NCBI RefSeq assembly: GCF_004168205.1
Contig: NZ_RCYB01000011.1
Coordinates: 1 to 45,188, forward strand
Reading direction: 5' to 3'
Length of the DNA stretch: 45,188 nucleotides
DNA from: Catenibacterium sp. co_0103
Lineage (GTDB): Bacteria; Bacillota_I; Bacilli_A; Erysipelotrichales; Coprobacillaceae
Shown: piece by piece, positions 25,792 through 33,249 of the stretch
Numbering within the stretch: position 1 is the stretch's first letter
Layout: every line of letters begins with the position of its first letter
Made by a program: the position numbers and the translations under genes
The notes under the pieces: model-generated
What the model was told of the DNA's origin: nothing
The model's database searches: none
What the model saw: only the letters and a program-made list of their open reading frames with translations

Positions 25792-26361
25792 ATGAATAAC
25801 AAGATTATTATTGAAACTTCAGCTAGACATATTCATTTACGTCAGGCTGATTTAGAAACTTTATTTGGTGAAGGTTATGAATTAACTAAGAAGAAGGATC
25901 TTTCTCAGCCAGGTCAGTTTGCATGTGTTGAAAAGGTAAAGGTAGTAGGACCTAGAGGAGAAAAAGCTATGTCTGTTCTTGGACCTGTAAGAGATTATAC
26001 TCAGATTGAATTAGCTCTTACTGATGCAAGATCATTAGGTTTAGAAGCACCTGTAAGAGGTTCTGGTGACCTTGCTGGTAGTGGTGCTTGTAAATTAGTT
26101 GGTCCTAAGGGTGAAGTTGAATTAACTGAAGGCGTTATTGCTGCAAAACGTCATATCCACTTCTCTCCAGAAGATGCAGAAGCTATGGGTATTAAGGATC
26201 GTCAGATTGTTAAAGTAGAAGTTGAAACAAATGGTCGTTCATTAGTATTTGGTGATGTTATGTGCCGTGTTAAAGATACTTATGCTACATTCATGCATAT
26301 TGATACTGATGAATCAAATGCTGCTGGTGGACCTAAAGAAGGTACAATTATTGTAGATTAA
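25792..26361 (+). CDS. pduL: Phosphate propanoyltransferase (PduL-type phosphotransacylase)
   Basis: This 189-residue protein is a PduL-type phosphotransacylase, exchanging an acyl group between CoA and phosphate. AGGAGG lies six bases before ATG at 25792. Both zinc-binding half-motifs are present: SARHIHL at residues 10-16 and AKRHIHFSPEDA near 117, with MHIDTDESNAA at the end. There is no N-terminal encapsulation peptide and no microcompartment gene nearby, so it probably works in the cytosol as the acetyl-CoA to acetyl phosphate step, replacing the unrelated Pta enzyme and linking to pyruvate formate-lyase and acetate kinase. Confidence 0.92.
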   Translation: MNNKIIIETSARHIHLRQADLETLFGEGYELTKKKDLSQPGQFACVEKVKVVGPRGEKAMSVLGPVRDYTQIELALTDARSLGLEAPVRGSGDLAGSGACKLVGPKGEVELTEGVIAAKRHIHFSPEDAEAMGIKDRQIVKVEVETNGRSLVFGDVMCRVKDTYATFMHIDTDESNAAGGPKEGTIIVD

Positions 26362-26365
26362 TATT

Positions 26366-26396
26366 AAAGGAGAAGCGTACTTCGCTTCTCCTTTTT
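26366..26396. terminator. Bidirectional terminator after the PduL-type gene
   Basis: A 12 bp stem (AAAGGAGAAGCG at 26366-26377 with 26383-26394) followed by T residues, between convergent genes. Confidence 0.88.
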
Positions 26397-26916
26397 ACTT
26401 GCATGCATAGTTATCAATTCTTTTAATCTTTTGTGAGAATAATTCTATTTCATGATTATCGAAATTCTCAAAGATATTCACATGATGTTCTTTAGGAATA
26501 ATAGGTCTATTCTTATTCATCACTGCAAGAACCATCTTTTCCTGAATATTTAAATCAGGATAATAAATAGCCCCACCTAGTCCTGCCATTGTTGTTACAT
26601 TCTTTAAAATAGAATAATCAAATTCTTTTGTAATATAGCTCATGAATTCAGTATGGAATAAAGCTGTAATATAAATAGAATAATGCTTTTTAATCAGTAG
26701 TCCCTGATTCTTTTTAATAAAATCCACCATTTTTGGATCAAGTGCACCATAATAAACAGGAACGCCTAATACAATCGTATCTGTCTTTTCTAAGACAGCC
26801 ATATCTAATTCATCCAGCTTCATTAATGTACATGTATGATCAAGATATGTATTAATGACACGTGCTATTTTGGCTGTTGCGCCATGTTTTGATGTATAGA
26901 GTATTGTAATCATCAT
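26395..26916 (-). CDS. Flavodoxin-like protein
   Basis: This protein of about 173 residues has a flavodoxin fold. The FMN phosphate loop is LYTSKHGATAKIA near the N-terminus, the second FMN region is VLGVPVYYGALDPKMVDF, and AGLGGAIYYPDL follows. It resembles the HemG/menaquinone-dependent protoporphyrinogen oxidase branch. No heme gene is near, so that reaction is not supported and a general electron-transfer role is more likely. The start is one of two adjacent ATG (26916 or 26913) after GGGGAG. Confidence 0.8.
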   Translation of the reverse strand: MMITILYTSKHGATAKIARVINTYLDHTCTLMKLDELDMAVLEKTDTIVLGVPVYYGALDPKMVDFIKKNQGLLIKKHYSIYITALFHTEFMSYITKEFDYSILKNVTTMAGLGGAIYYPDLNIQEKMVLAVMNKNRPIIPKEHHVNIFENFDNHEIELFSQKIKRIDNYACK

Positions 26917-26960
26917 CACCACTCCCCTTTACATAATTCTAAACTAAAAAAAACAAATAA

Positions 26961-26984
26961 AAAAGTGCCGAAGCACTTTTTTAT
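26961..26984 (-). terminator. Terminator of the HU gene
   Basis: AAAAGTGC (26961-26968) pairs with GCACTTTT (26973-26980) around CGAA, with flanking A and T runs. Confidence 0.85.
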
Positions 26985-26986
26985 TA

Positions 26987-27262
26987 TTATTTATTTACTG
27001 CATCTTTAAGTGTAGAACTTGCTTTAAAAGCTGGTACCTTGCTTGCAGCGATTTCGATTGTTTCACGAGTTCTAGGATTAATACCAGTTCTCGCTTTTCT
27101 TTCTCTGACTTCAAAAGTTCCAAGACCTTTTAAAGCAACCTTATCACCGTCAACAAGTGCTTCTGATACTGCATTCACTAACGCATTGATTGCACGTTCT
27201 GCATCTGCTTTAGTTAATGAAGCGCCTTCTGCAACCTTTTCTACTAATTCATTTTTCTTCAT
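26987..27262 (-). CDS. hup: HU family nucleoid DNA-binding protein
   Basis: This 91-residue protein is a classic HU. MKKNELVEKVAEG and the dimerisation helices are followed by GLGTFEVRERKARTGINPRT, the beta-arm with the conserved Asn-Pro tip, and KVPAFKASSTLKDAV. It bends and compacts DNA as a homodimer. It is monocistronic with a strong extended -10 promoter and a terminator. Confidence 0.96.
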   Translation of the reverse strand: MKKNELVEKVAEGASLTKADAERAINALVNAVSEALVDGDKVALKGLGTFEVRERKARTGINPRTRETIEIAASKVPAFKASSTLKDAVNK

Positions 27263-27295
27263 GAATAGATACTTCCTTTCTTTTTGACTTGTTCC

Positions 27296-27301
27296 ATTAT
27301 A
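27296..27301 (-). promoter_or_regulatory. Extended -10 of the HU gene
   Basis: On the minus strand ATGGTATAATGG has a consensus TATAAT preceded by TGG. No good -35 is seen at the usual distance. Confidence 0.6.
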
Positions 27302-27327
27302 CCATCTTCAAACGGTCACGTATACAC

Positions 27328-28167
27328 TTATAACAAATATTGATTATAGAGTAAACCATAACGCAAATAGACAATATTAAAGAATGAAACTGTATCAATA
27401 AAGCCAGAAATAGAAGACTGTGTATAATCACTTTCTTCACCATTAAGATGATAGTAGTAATCTACTTCAGGATTTGTATAATCCTCATTCATAGTCACAA
27501 TCAAAATACGTGCCTTCTGTTTCTTAATACGTGTAATAAGTGAATCAATCAATTCTTTTCTAGCACGTACTGTTACAATAATAACCAAATCATTTTCTTC
27601 AATGAGATCAAGTCTCTGTACTTCATCTCCTCTATTCGCAAAAGCATAGAGGAATTTTTCAAGTTTCAACATCTTTAACTGGAAATCCTGACAGGCAATA
27701 CGTGAGAACTGATAACCAATCATAAATACCTGAGGAGCATCATGAATAAGTTCACAAATATGATCAATATCTTTAATATCTAATTGTGCCTGTCCTAATT
27801 CTAATGATTTCTTTGTATCATCATATACCTTATTGACAAGATATTGAGGATCCTTCTTAATCTTAAAATCATCATCCATGGAGAAATGAATTTCATCATG
27901 GGCAATCTCTAACGCAATTGCCATTTCTTTCTTAAATGTCGCAAAGTTACGACAATTTAAGTCTTTACAAAATCTTGAGATTGTTGCAGGAGATGTGAAA
28001 CATAGTTCTGCAAGATCGTTAATTGAAATACTAGGAATCTGTTCAAGATGTGTAAGTATTGTTTTCGCAATACTATAATACATATCCTGTCCAGATGAAA
28101 AGTTTACATATGTCATAAGAAGATATAGAATATCTGTCTCGTTATAATCTCTAAATGGTTGATCCAT
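27328..28167 (-). CDS. RpiR/MurR family regulator downstream of fumarase genes
   Basis: This 279-residue regulator has an N-terminal helix-turn-helix of the RpiR family (SINDLAELCFTSPATISRFCKDL, residues about 44-66) and a C-terminal SIS sugar-phosphate-binding domain (QVFMIGYQFSRIACQDF, then DLVIIVTVRARKEL). RpiR proteins respond to sugar phosphates. It starts two bases after the stop of the fumarase beta-subunit gene, with an AAAGGAG site, so it is co-transcribed. It is a paralogue of the regulator at 29572-30396. Confidence 0.87.
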   Translation of the reverse strand: MDQPFRDYNETDILYLLMTYVNFSSGQDMYYSIAKTILTHLEQIPSISINDLAELCFTSPATISRFCKDLNCRNFATFKKEMAIALEIAHDEIHFSMDDDFKIKKDPQYLVNKVYDDTKKSLELGQAQLDIKDIDHICELIHDAPQVFMIGYQFSRIACQDFQLKMLKLEKFLYAFANRGDEVQRLDLIEENDLVIIVTVRARKELIDSLITRIKKQKARILIVTMNEDYTNPEVDYYYHLNGEESDYTQSSISGFIDTVSFFNIVYLRYGLLYNQYLL

Positions 28168-28169
28168 AA

Positions 28170-28724
28170 TTACTCCTTTCCTTTTAAATAGTCCTGACGA
28201 CCTATTTCATAAAGATCATGTCCTTCACTATCAATGACTACAGTGAGTGGAAGATCTTCTACTACTAAACGACGTACTGCTTCAGGACCAAGATCTTCAT
28301 AAGCAATGATTTCACATGATTTGATACAAGAGGCAATAATGGCGCCTGCACCACCAATCGCACCAAAATAAACACCTTTGTATTGTTTCATTGCTTCTTT
28401 TACATCATAATTTCTTCTACCTTTACCAATCATTCCTCTTAATCCCTTTGACAACATTGTAGGGGAATAAGCATCCATACGATAAGAGGTTGTAGGTCCA
28501 CAGCTGCCAATAATATGACCTGGCTTAGTAGGTGTGGGACCAACAAAGTAAATGACTTGATCATAAGGATCAAATGGCAATGGTTCGTTATTGTTTATTG
28601 CTTCTACAAAACGTTTATGAGCTGCATCACGTCCTGTATAAATCGTACCACTTAATAATACCTGATCACCAACACGAAGTGATTCAACCTTTTCAATAGT
28701 AAGAGGCGTTTCTAATTTAATCAT
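28170..28724 (-). CDS. Class I fumarate hydratase / L-tartrate dehydratase, beta subunit
   Basis: This 184-residue protein is the C-terminal-domain (beta) subunit of a two-subunit Fe-S hydro-lyase. The start is ATG 28724, overlapping the alpha-subunit stop by ATGA, with AGGAGG before it. Family segments are LSGTIYTGRDAAHKRF, YFVGPTPTKPG, GSCGPTTSYRMD, and GAIGGAGA. Fumarase and tartrate dehydratase of this class are hard to tell apart by sequence; fumarase is a reasonable default in an anaerobe using a partial reductive branch. Confidence 0.88.
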   Translation of the reverse strand: MIKLETPLTIEKVESLRVGDQVLLSGTIYTGRDAAHKRFVEAINNNEPLPFDPYDQVIYFVGPTPTKPGHIIGSCGPTTSYRMDAYSPTMLSKGLRGMIGKGRRNYDVKEAMKQYKGVYFGAIGGAGAIIASCIKSCEIIAYEDLGPEAVRRLVVEDLPLTVVIDSEGHDLYEIGRQDYLKGKE

Positions 28725-29563
28725 AATGTAACCTCCTGATGACGTGATACATGACAGCATATAGCTACTGCGCAAGGTAAGCCGGCAATATGTGTTGGAC
28801 ATGTTTCTACATGTAAGGCAAGTGCTGTTGTCTTCCCACCAAAACCTGCTGGCCCAATACCCGTTGCATTCACCTTTTCCAACATTTCTTCTTCTAATGC
28901 ACGATAACGAGGATCTGGATGATGTTCTTCAATCTTCTTAATCATTGCCTTTTTCGCAAGATAAGTAACATGATCAAATGTACCACCTATACCTACACCA
29001 ATGACTATAGGGGGACATGGGTTAGGACCTGCATCTTCAACAACCTTTAAAATAAAGTCCTTAACGCCTTCAATCCCATCACTTGGTTTAAGCATTTTAA
29101 CCTGACACATATTTTCACTGCCAAATCCTTTAGGAGCTACCGTAATCTTTAACTGATCTCCAGGAACGATATCATAATGAATAATTGCTGGTGTATTATC
29201 TTTTGTATTAATACGATCAAATACAGGATCATTGACAACACTCTTTCTTAAGTATCCTTCAGTATACCCCTGTCTGACACCTTCATTAATAGCTTCTGTA
29301 AGGTTGCCATCCACATAGACTTCCTGACCTATTTCCACAAAAATACAGGCCATTCCTGTATCCTGGCAGATTGGTTCCTGGTTACTTGCTGCAATGTCCG
29401 CATTTTCCTTTAATATTTCTAATGTGTGTTTAGAAACAGGAGAATCTTCTGTAGATATGGCTTCTAATAAACGGTTATAAACATCTGTAGGAAGATGACA
29501 AGCACCTTTAATACATAACTCTTTAATTGTTTCTGTAATTGTTTCTGATTTAATTATTCTCAT
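28721..29563 (-). CDS. Class I fumarate hydratase / L-tartrate dehydratase, alpha subunit
   Basis: This protein of about 280 residues is the alpha subunit that holds the [4Fe-4S] cluster. Cluster cysteines are expected in CQDTGMACIF (near residue 65), MCQVKML and the later ALHVETCPTHIAG region. RQGYTEGYLRKSVVNDP and GIGGTFDHVTYLAKKA are family segments. The start at ATG 29563 follows a weak TAGGTGA; a longer frame to 29611 only shadows the RpiR gene. It lies eight bases after one RpiR gene and overlaps the beta subunit, so the order is regulator-alpha-beta-regulator. Confidence 0.88.
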   Translation of the reverse strand: MRIIKSETITETIKELCIKGACHLPTDVYNRLLEAISTEDSPVSKHTLEILKENADIAASNQEPICQDTGMACIFVEIGQEVYVDGNLTEAINEGVRQGYTEGYLRKSVVNDPVFDRINTKDNTPAIIHYDIVPGDQLKITVAPKGFGSENMCQVKMLKPSDGIEGVKDFILKVVEDAGPNPCPPIVIGVGIGGTFDHVTYLAKKAMIKKIEEHHPDPRYRALEEEMLEKVNATGIGPAGFGGKTTALALHVETCPTHIAGLPCAVAICCHVSRHQEVTL

Positions 29564-29571
29564 ATGATCAC

Positions 29572-30396
29572 CTATACCAATTTCTTCTTCATCGACTTGA
29601 GATCTGGGCAAAACAAACTATAGTAACGTAAGCTCATGAGCTGTACTGCAGTTAATAATGCATGCTTAGTTGTCTTGTTTTTAAGTGAACCACCGACTAA
29701 TACCTTATATTCCACAGGAATACCTAGATTATCTTCATGAGTAGAAGTAATCCATACAATATGACATTGAGATTTATGTAGATACTGTAAGACTTTATGT
29801 CCCACATGCTCAAAATTACCATTTAATGAAATCACAATTGCGACAGAATCCTTAGTCATCTGTTTTGCACATTCTAATTGTCTTTCTGAATCCATATATG
29901 CAATCGTAAACTTCTCTAACATTAACAAGTCTGTCTGTAATAGAATAGCGGCACTTGTAGAAAACTGAGTTCCAAAGAAAGCGACTTCTTCATGATCATG
30001 AATTAAATGAAGTACTTCATCCAATATTTTCCAATCAAGGATTTTTGAAATTTCTGCTGTAGATTCAATAATCTGCTGAGCAAATTCTTCTGTTGCTTTT
30101 TCTGGCGAATGTGCCATACATTCTAAATCAATATTAATTAAATTATTGAATTTCTTATTATTAGAATGAAAACTATTGCATTCCTGTTTTAAGTGTGCAA
30201 AGTTTTCATATCCTAAAGCACGACAGAAACGTGAAATGGTTGCTGGAGACACAAAACATTCTTCTGCAAGTTCACTAATACGCATATCGGGAATACGATA
30301 AAAATTATTAGCCATAAACAAAGCTATAAAATAGTTTGTATCTGTTTCACTAGCTGTATCTAGATAGATCATCAGGCGATAAAATAAATTTTTCAT
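29572..30396 (-). CDS. RpiR/MurR family regulator upstream of fumarase genes
   Basis: This 274-residue regulator has an RpiR helix-turn-helix (ISELAEECFVSPATISRFCRALGY, residues about 39-62) and a C-terminal SIS-like domain (VAFFGTQFSTSAAILL and SVAIVISLNGNFEH). It is the first gene of a four-gene unit with the fumarase subunits and a second RpiR regulator. An inverted repeat about 90 bases upstream (30484-30504) is a candidate operator. The effector is unknown. Confidence 0.87.
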   Translation of the reverse strand: MKNLFYRLMIYLDTASETDTNYFIALFMANNFYRIPDMRISELAEECFVSPATISRFCRALGYENFAHLKQECNSFHSNNKKFNNLINIDLECMAHSPEKATEEFAQQIIESTAEISKILDWKILDEVLHLIHDHEEVAFFGTQFSTSAAILLQTDLLMLEKFTIAYMDSERQLECAKQMTKDSVAIVISLNGNFEHVGHKVLQYLHKSQCHIVWITSTHEDNLGIPVEYKVLVGGSLKNKTTKHALLTAVQLMSLRYYSLFCPDLKSMKKKLV

Positions 30397-30483
30397 ATTT
30401 TCTCTCCTTCACGTTATTTATCTATATTATTATATAATACTTTTCAAATTAAAAAAAGAATGACATATGCACTATTTAGTAGA

Positions 30484-30504
30484 AATATGAACTGTATTCA
30501 TATT
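30484..30504. promoter_or_regulatory. Inverted repeat upstream of the RpiR-fumarase operon
   Basis: AATATGAA (30484-30491) and TTCATATT (30497-30504) form a perfect 8 bp inverted repeat with a 5-base centre, consistent with an RpiR-type operator. The adjoining 30397-30483 holds AT-rich promoter-like sequence and a TTGAAA but no gene. Confidence 0.4.
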
Positions 30505-30530
30505 AGGTTCACAATTCTCCGTTATATTCT

Positions 30531-30637
30531 TATATGTAGTTCACGGATACTCCCAAGTGACTACATAACTTCTCCCCCAAAAAGTTATTAAAAGGAAAAT
30601 GACAGGCTTCCCCATCATATACGGCCTGTCATTTTTT
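30531..30637 (+). ncRNA. Candidate small RNA with three C-rich hairpin loops
   Basis: On the plus strand three hairpins follow one another. The first has 5+4 bp (30535-30565) with the loop GGATACTCCCAA. The second has a perfect 7 bp stem ATAACTT/AAGTTAT (30565-30588) with the loop CTCCCCCAAA. The third has a 12 bp stem (30596-30607 with 30624-30635), the loop starting TTCCCCATC, and six T after it, making a plus-strand terminator. No plus-strand gene lies upstream for this terminator to serve. TCCC-bearing loops are typical of Gram-positive small RNAs that pair with Shine-Dalgarno sequences. A promoter is not clear: TTCACA and TATATG 17 bp apart, or TATATT at 30523-30528, are possible. Confidence 0.4.
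30596..30637. terminator. Bidirectional terminator after the dipeptidase gene
   Basis: AAAATGACAGGC (30596-30607) and GCCTGTCATTTT (30624-30635) pair perfectly over 12 bp with a 16-base loop. The plus strand ends in six T; the minus strand has a weaker T-rich tail after the dipeptidase stop. Confidence 0.82.
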
Positions 30638-31603
30638 CTATTTCAAGACTTCTCTATAAACACGTAATACGTTTTTATAAAAGACTTTTTCTATTTCTTC
30701 AGTTGTAAGTCCTGCGTCTTTAAGTGCCTGTTCTAATTGAGGCAAGTAAGACGCATTTTTCATTTCTAAATTTTGTGAAATACCATCAAAATCAGAACCT
30801 AAACCAATACAATCAATACCAGCTAGATCTTTAATATAAAGAATATGCTTCACCATATCTTCAATACGTGATTTTTCTGCATTCTCACCTAAGAATCCTG
30901 CGGCATAATTAAGCCCCATCACACCACCACGATGAGCAAGTTTCAAAATCATATCATCACTCATATTGCGGGCATGTGGACATACAGCACGTGCATTAGA
31001 ATGAGATGCCACAAAAGGTTTCTTGACGATATCTAATACATCATAGAAACACTTATCTGACATATGAGAGACATCAATGATCATTCCTAGATCTTCCATT
31101 TCTTTAATATAAGCTTTTCCTGCATCAGTGAGTCCATGTTCATTATCACATGTATGATAGCCATGTGTATCATCATTCATATCAAAGTTAGGATATGTGA
31201 GTCCATTGATATGATTCCAGCTTAATGCGACCATACGTACACCTAAACGATAATAGTTTCTTAAATAAGAAAGGTCTTCATGAATCACAGCACCTTCTTC
31301 AATAGTAAGAAGCGCACTCATGACACCATTATGTGAATTGTCCATAATTTCATCATAAGTAGTGATAGGCTGAATCTTATCCTTATTCTTTCTCATTTCC
31401 TGATAGAAATAATCAATACATTTCATAACATGATCCACTGGATCTGCTGTTTCTTTTAATTCAGTAAAGATGGCAAAGTTCTGTAGAAGATAATCTCCTT
31501 CTTCCATCTTTTTTATATCAATATTTAAGTTATTTTCACTTAATGAGAGGTGATTCTTTTCCATCTCATAAAGTGTATCACAATGCATATCTACTACTTT
31601 CAT
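30638..31603 (-). CDS. Membrane dipeptidase family metallopeptidase (M19)
   Basis: This 321-residue protein belongs to the renal dipeptidase family. Zinc ligands are in DMHCDTL at the N-terminus (His, Asp), in the bridging glutamate of TIEEGAVI, and in DVSHMS and ASHSNARAVCPH. IGLGSDFDGI lies near residue 265. It hydrolyses dipeptides, probably in the cytosol because no signal peptide is seen. Its ATG overlaps the stop of an 82-residue gene by one base (TAATG). Confidence 0.92.
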   Translation of the reverse strand: MKVVDMHCDTLYEMEKNHLSLSENNLNIDIKKMEEGDYLLQNFAIFTELKETADPVDHVMKCIDYFYQEMRKNKDKIQPITTYDEIMDNSHNGVMSALLTIEEGAVIHEDLSYLRNYYRLGVRMVALSWNHINGLTYPNFDMNDDTHGYHTCDNEHGLTDAGKAYIKEMEDLGMIIDVSHMSDKCFYDVLDIVKKPFVASHSNARAVCPHARNMSDDMILKLAHRGGVMGLNYAAGFLGENAEKSRIEDMVKHILYIKDLAGIDCIGLGSDFDGISQNLEMKNASYLPQLEQALKDAGLTTEEIEKVFYKNVLRVYREVLK

Positions 31604-31851
31604 TACTCTACCTCAAAAGAAATATCTAAAGTCTTATAGGCTTCTGTTTTATCCTGTGTTTCCTTAAGCCATGCAATGGCTTTTTTTAATTCTTCAGGGT
31701 CTTCTTCTACAATACCACCTACTGCAACCTGCACAATATCATAAATAGACTGCCATAAATCATCAAAACTATGTGAATCCTGATCAGCCATTTCACTATC
31801 TACATATACATCTAAATCTCTACCTGTTTCATATGCTTCTTTTAATGTCAT
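31603..31851 (-). CDS. Small acidic protein of unknown function
   Basis: This 82-residue protein is not recognised. It is acidic and helical, without membrane segments or cysteines. Its stop and the dipeptidase start share a base, and it lies six bases from the HAD gene upstream, so it belongs to a three-gene unit. Coupled translation supports it being real. Confidence 0.68.
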   Translation of the reverse strand: MTLKEAYETGRDLDVYVDSEMADQDSHSFDDLWQSIYDIVQVAVGGIVEEDPEELKKAIAWLKETQDKTEAYKTLDISFEVE

Positions 31852-31857
31852 TTTTCT

Positions 31858-32637
31858 TTACTCCTTTATATAACCAAAATGAATACATGCTTTATAAATA
31901 CCATCATCATCAATATCTGCAGTAACATAGTTAGCTTCTGCTTTAGTTAATGCATCACCATTACCCATACAAATTGACGAGGAGGCATGCTTCATCATTT
32001 CTATATCATTCTGTGAATCACCAAAACATACATAATGATCACTACCTAATACCTTTCCTAATTCCATAATACCTGTTGCTTTAGATACACCTGCAATGGC
32101 GACATCCGCAAAACAGGATAAGCCAGGTAATACTGAAATACCTTCTAAATCAAGAAATGGTTTATAGTCCCACCCTTTAGGACCATAGATAATCATCATA
32201 TCTACAAGATCAGTCCCGTTATACTTTTCAACCGGTCCTATCTGGTTCCCAAAATAACGCTGTGTCTCTAAGACATATTCATCTGGTTCTTTTGTGATAA
32301 TGCGATGTTCTTTCTTTAATGTCACTGCAAGATTGAGTTCATTTGCTTTTTCAATCGTACGAATAACATCCTCATTCTTAAAATGATGGGCATTGATTAC
32401 ATTTCCTTTTCCATCAGTAATCAACTGACCATTATTAAATACAAAGCCATCCCAGTCGGCAATATCCTGTATACCAGTACGTAAGAAAGAGTCTCTTCCT
32501 CTTCCTGTTGAAACAACGATCGGATATCCTGCTTCTTTTAACTTCTTAAGTGCAAGAATCGTTGAATCATATACTATATGTTCATCAGTCGTACCTCTAA
32601 TAGTACCATCCACATCAAAACACATCATTGGTTTCAT
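31858..32637 (-). CDS. HAD superfamily hydrolase, Cof type
   Basis: This 259-residue cytosolic protein is a Cof-type (subfamily IIB) HAD phosphatase. Motif I is CFDVDGTIRG (nucleophile Asp about 7), motif II VVSTGRGRDS, then the IIB cap, a KATGIMEL lysine segment and motif IV CFGDSQNDIEMM. Members dephosphorylate sugar phosphates or flavin-related phosphates; the substrate cannot be assigned. It is the first gene of a unit with the small acidic protein and the dipeptidase. Confidence 0.9.
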   Translation of the reverse strand: MKPMMCFDVDGTIRGTTDEHIVYDSTILALKKLKEAGYPIVVSTGRGRDSFLRTGIQDIADWDGFVFNNGQLITDGKGNVINAHHFKNEDVIRTIEKANELNLAVTLKKEHRIITKEPDEYVLETQRYFGNQIGPVEKYNGTDLVDMMIIYGPKGWDYKPFLDLEGISVLPGLSCFADVAIAGVSKATGIMELGKVLGSDHYVCFGDSQNDIEMMKHASSSICMGNGDALTKAEANYVTADIDDDGIYKACIHFGYIKE

Positions 32638-32675
32638 ACCATCAACTCCTTACGCCTATTATACATAAAAAAGAA

Positions 32676-32698
32676 AAAGAATGCATCATGCATTCTTT
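32676..32698 (-). terminator. Terminator of the HPr-like gene
   Basis: AAAGAATGCA (32676-32685) pairs perfectly with TGCATTCTTT (32689-32698), with T-run on the minus strand; it overlaps the stop codon. Confidence 0.85.
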
Positions 32699-32966
32699 AT
32701 CCGATAATACCTAATTCTTTCATTTTTTCATGTACTGCTTTAATACCTGTTTCTTCATCTTCTCCATCGGCAGTAATCACAATCTTTGCCTTTGTTGGAA
32801 TGCCTAATGAAAGAACGCCCATCATCGATTTAAGATTCACAGTTTTACCTGAATAAGTTAAGGTAAAATCACTGTCGAATGTCTTTGCGACTTCGATAAG
32901 ATCCGTTGCAGGTGTCGCATATAAACCTACTGGATCTGTTACGATACATGCTAAAGTTTTTGCCAT
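32697..32966 (-). CDS. HPr-family protein lacking the phospho-histidine (Crh-like)
   Basis: This 89-residue protein has the HPr fold and length. In HPr the EI-phosphorylated histidine lies in GIHARPAT; here the segment reads GLYATPAT, so His15 is replaced by Tyr (residue 16) and the catalytic Arg17 by Thr. The regulatory region is preserved as NLKSMMGVLSLGI, with Ser47 equivalent to HPr Ser46, the target of HPr kinase. Loss of the histidine with retention of Ser46 is the pattern of Crh, a CcpA corepressor in Bacillus that has Gln instead of His. A regulatory rather than sugar-transport role is inferred. It has its own extended -10 promoter and terminator. Confidence 0.85.
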   Translation of the reverse strand: MAKTLACIVTDPVGLYATPATDLIEVAKTFDSDFTLTYSGKTVNLKSMMGVLSLGIPTKAKIVITADGEDEETGIKAVHEKMKELGIIG

Positions 32967-32991
32967 AAATTGTAACCCCTTTCATAACTCT

Positions 32992-32997
32992 ATTATA
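32992..32997 (-). promoter_or_regulatory. Extended -10 of the HPr-like gene
   Basis: On the minus strand TGTGGTATAATAG has TATAAT preceded by TGG; the -35 (ATTTAA, 17 bp away) is weak. Confidence 0.58.
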
Positions 32998-33040
32998 CCA
33001 CAATAAAAGGGGTATTAAATAAATAAACATAAAATAAACA

Positions 33041-33070
33041 AAAAAAAAAACGAACAAATTAATGTTCGTT
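33041..33070 (-). terminator. Terminator of the tRNA-Trp gene
   Basis: AACGAACA (33049-33056) pairs with TGTTCGTT (33063-33070), followed on the minus strand by a run of T. Confidence 0.87.
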
Positions 33071-33079
33071 GTTTACAGA

Positions 33080-33153
33080 TGGCAGGGGCTACAGGAATCG
33101 AACCCGTATCAACGGTTTTGGAGACCGATGTTCTACCATTGGACCAAGCCCCT
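33080..33153 (-). tRNA. tRNA-Trp (anticodon CCA)
   Basis: The minus strand gives a 74-base tRNA with a 7 bp acceptor stem AGGGGCT/AGCCCCT, anticodon loop CTCCAAA with anticodon CCA, a T arm ACGGG-TTCGATT-CCTGT, discriminator G and an encoded CCA end. The discriminator and anticodon match the T-box of trpS at 11845-12023. Promoter and terminator are both visible. Confidence 0.95.
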
Positions 33154-33171
33154 AAGTTAAACTGCTTGTTT

Positions 33172-33200
33172 ATATTACCATACCAATTTCTAAAAAGCAA
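33172..33200 (-). promoter_or_regulatory. tRNA-Trp promoter
   Basis: On the minus strand TTGCTT (33200-33195), a 17 bp spacer ending in TGG and TAATAT (33177-33172), about 19 bases before the tRNA 5' end. Confidence 0.6.
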
Positions 33201-33249
33201 TAGTAAAATACATAAGAAAATGATATTATTGTATGAGTGAGGTGAGTCT

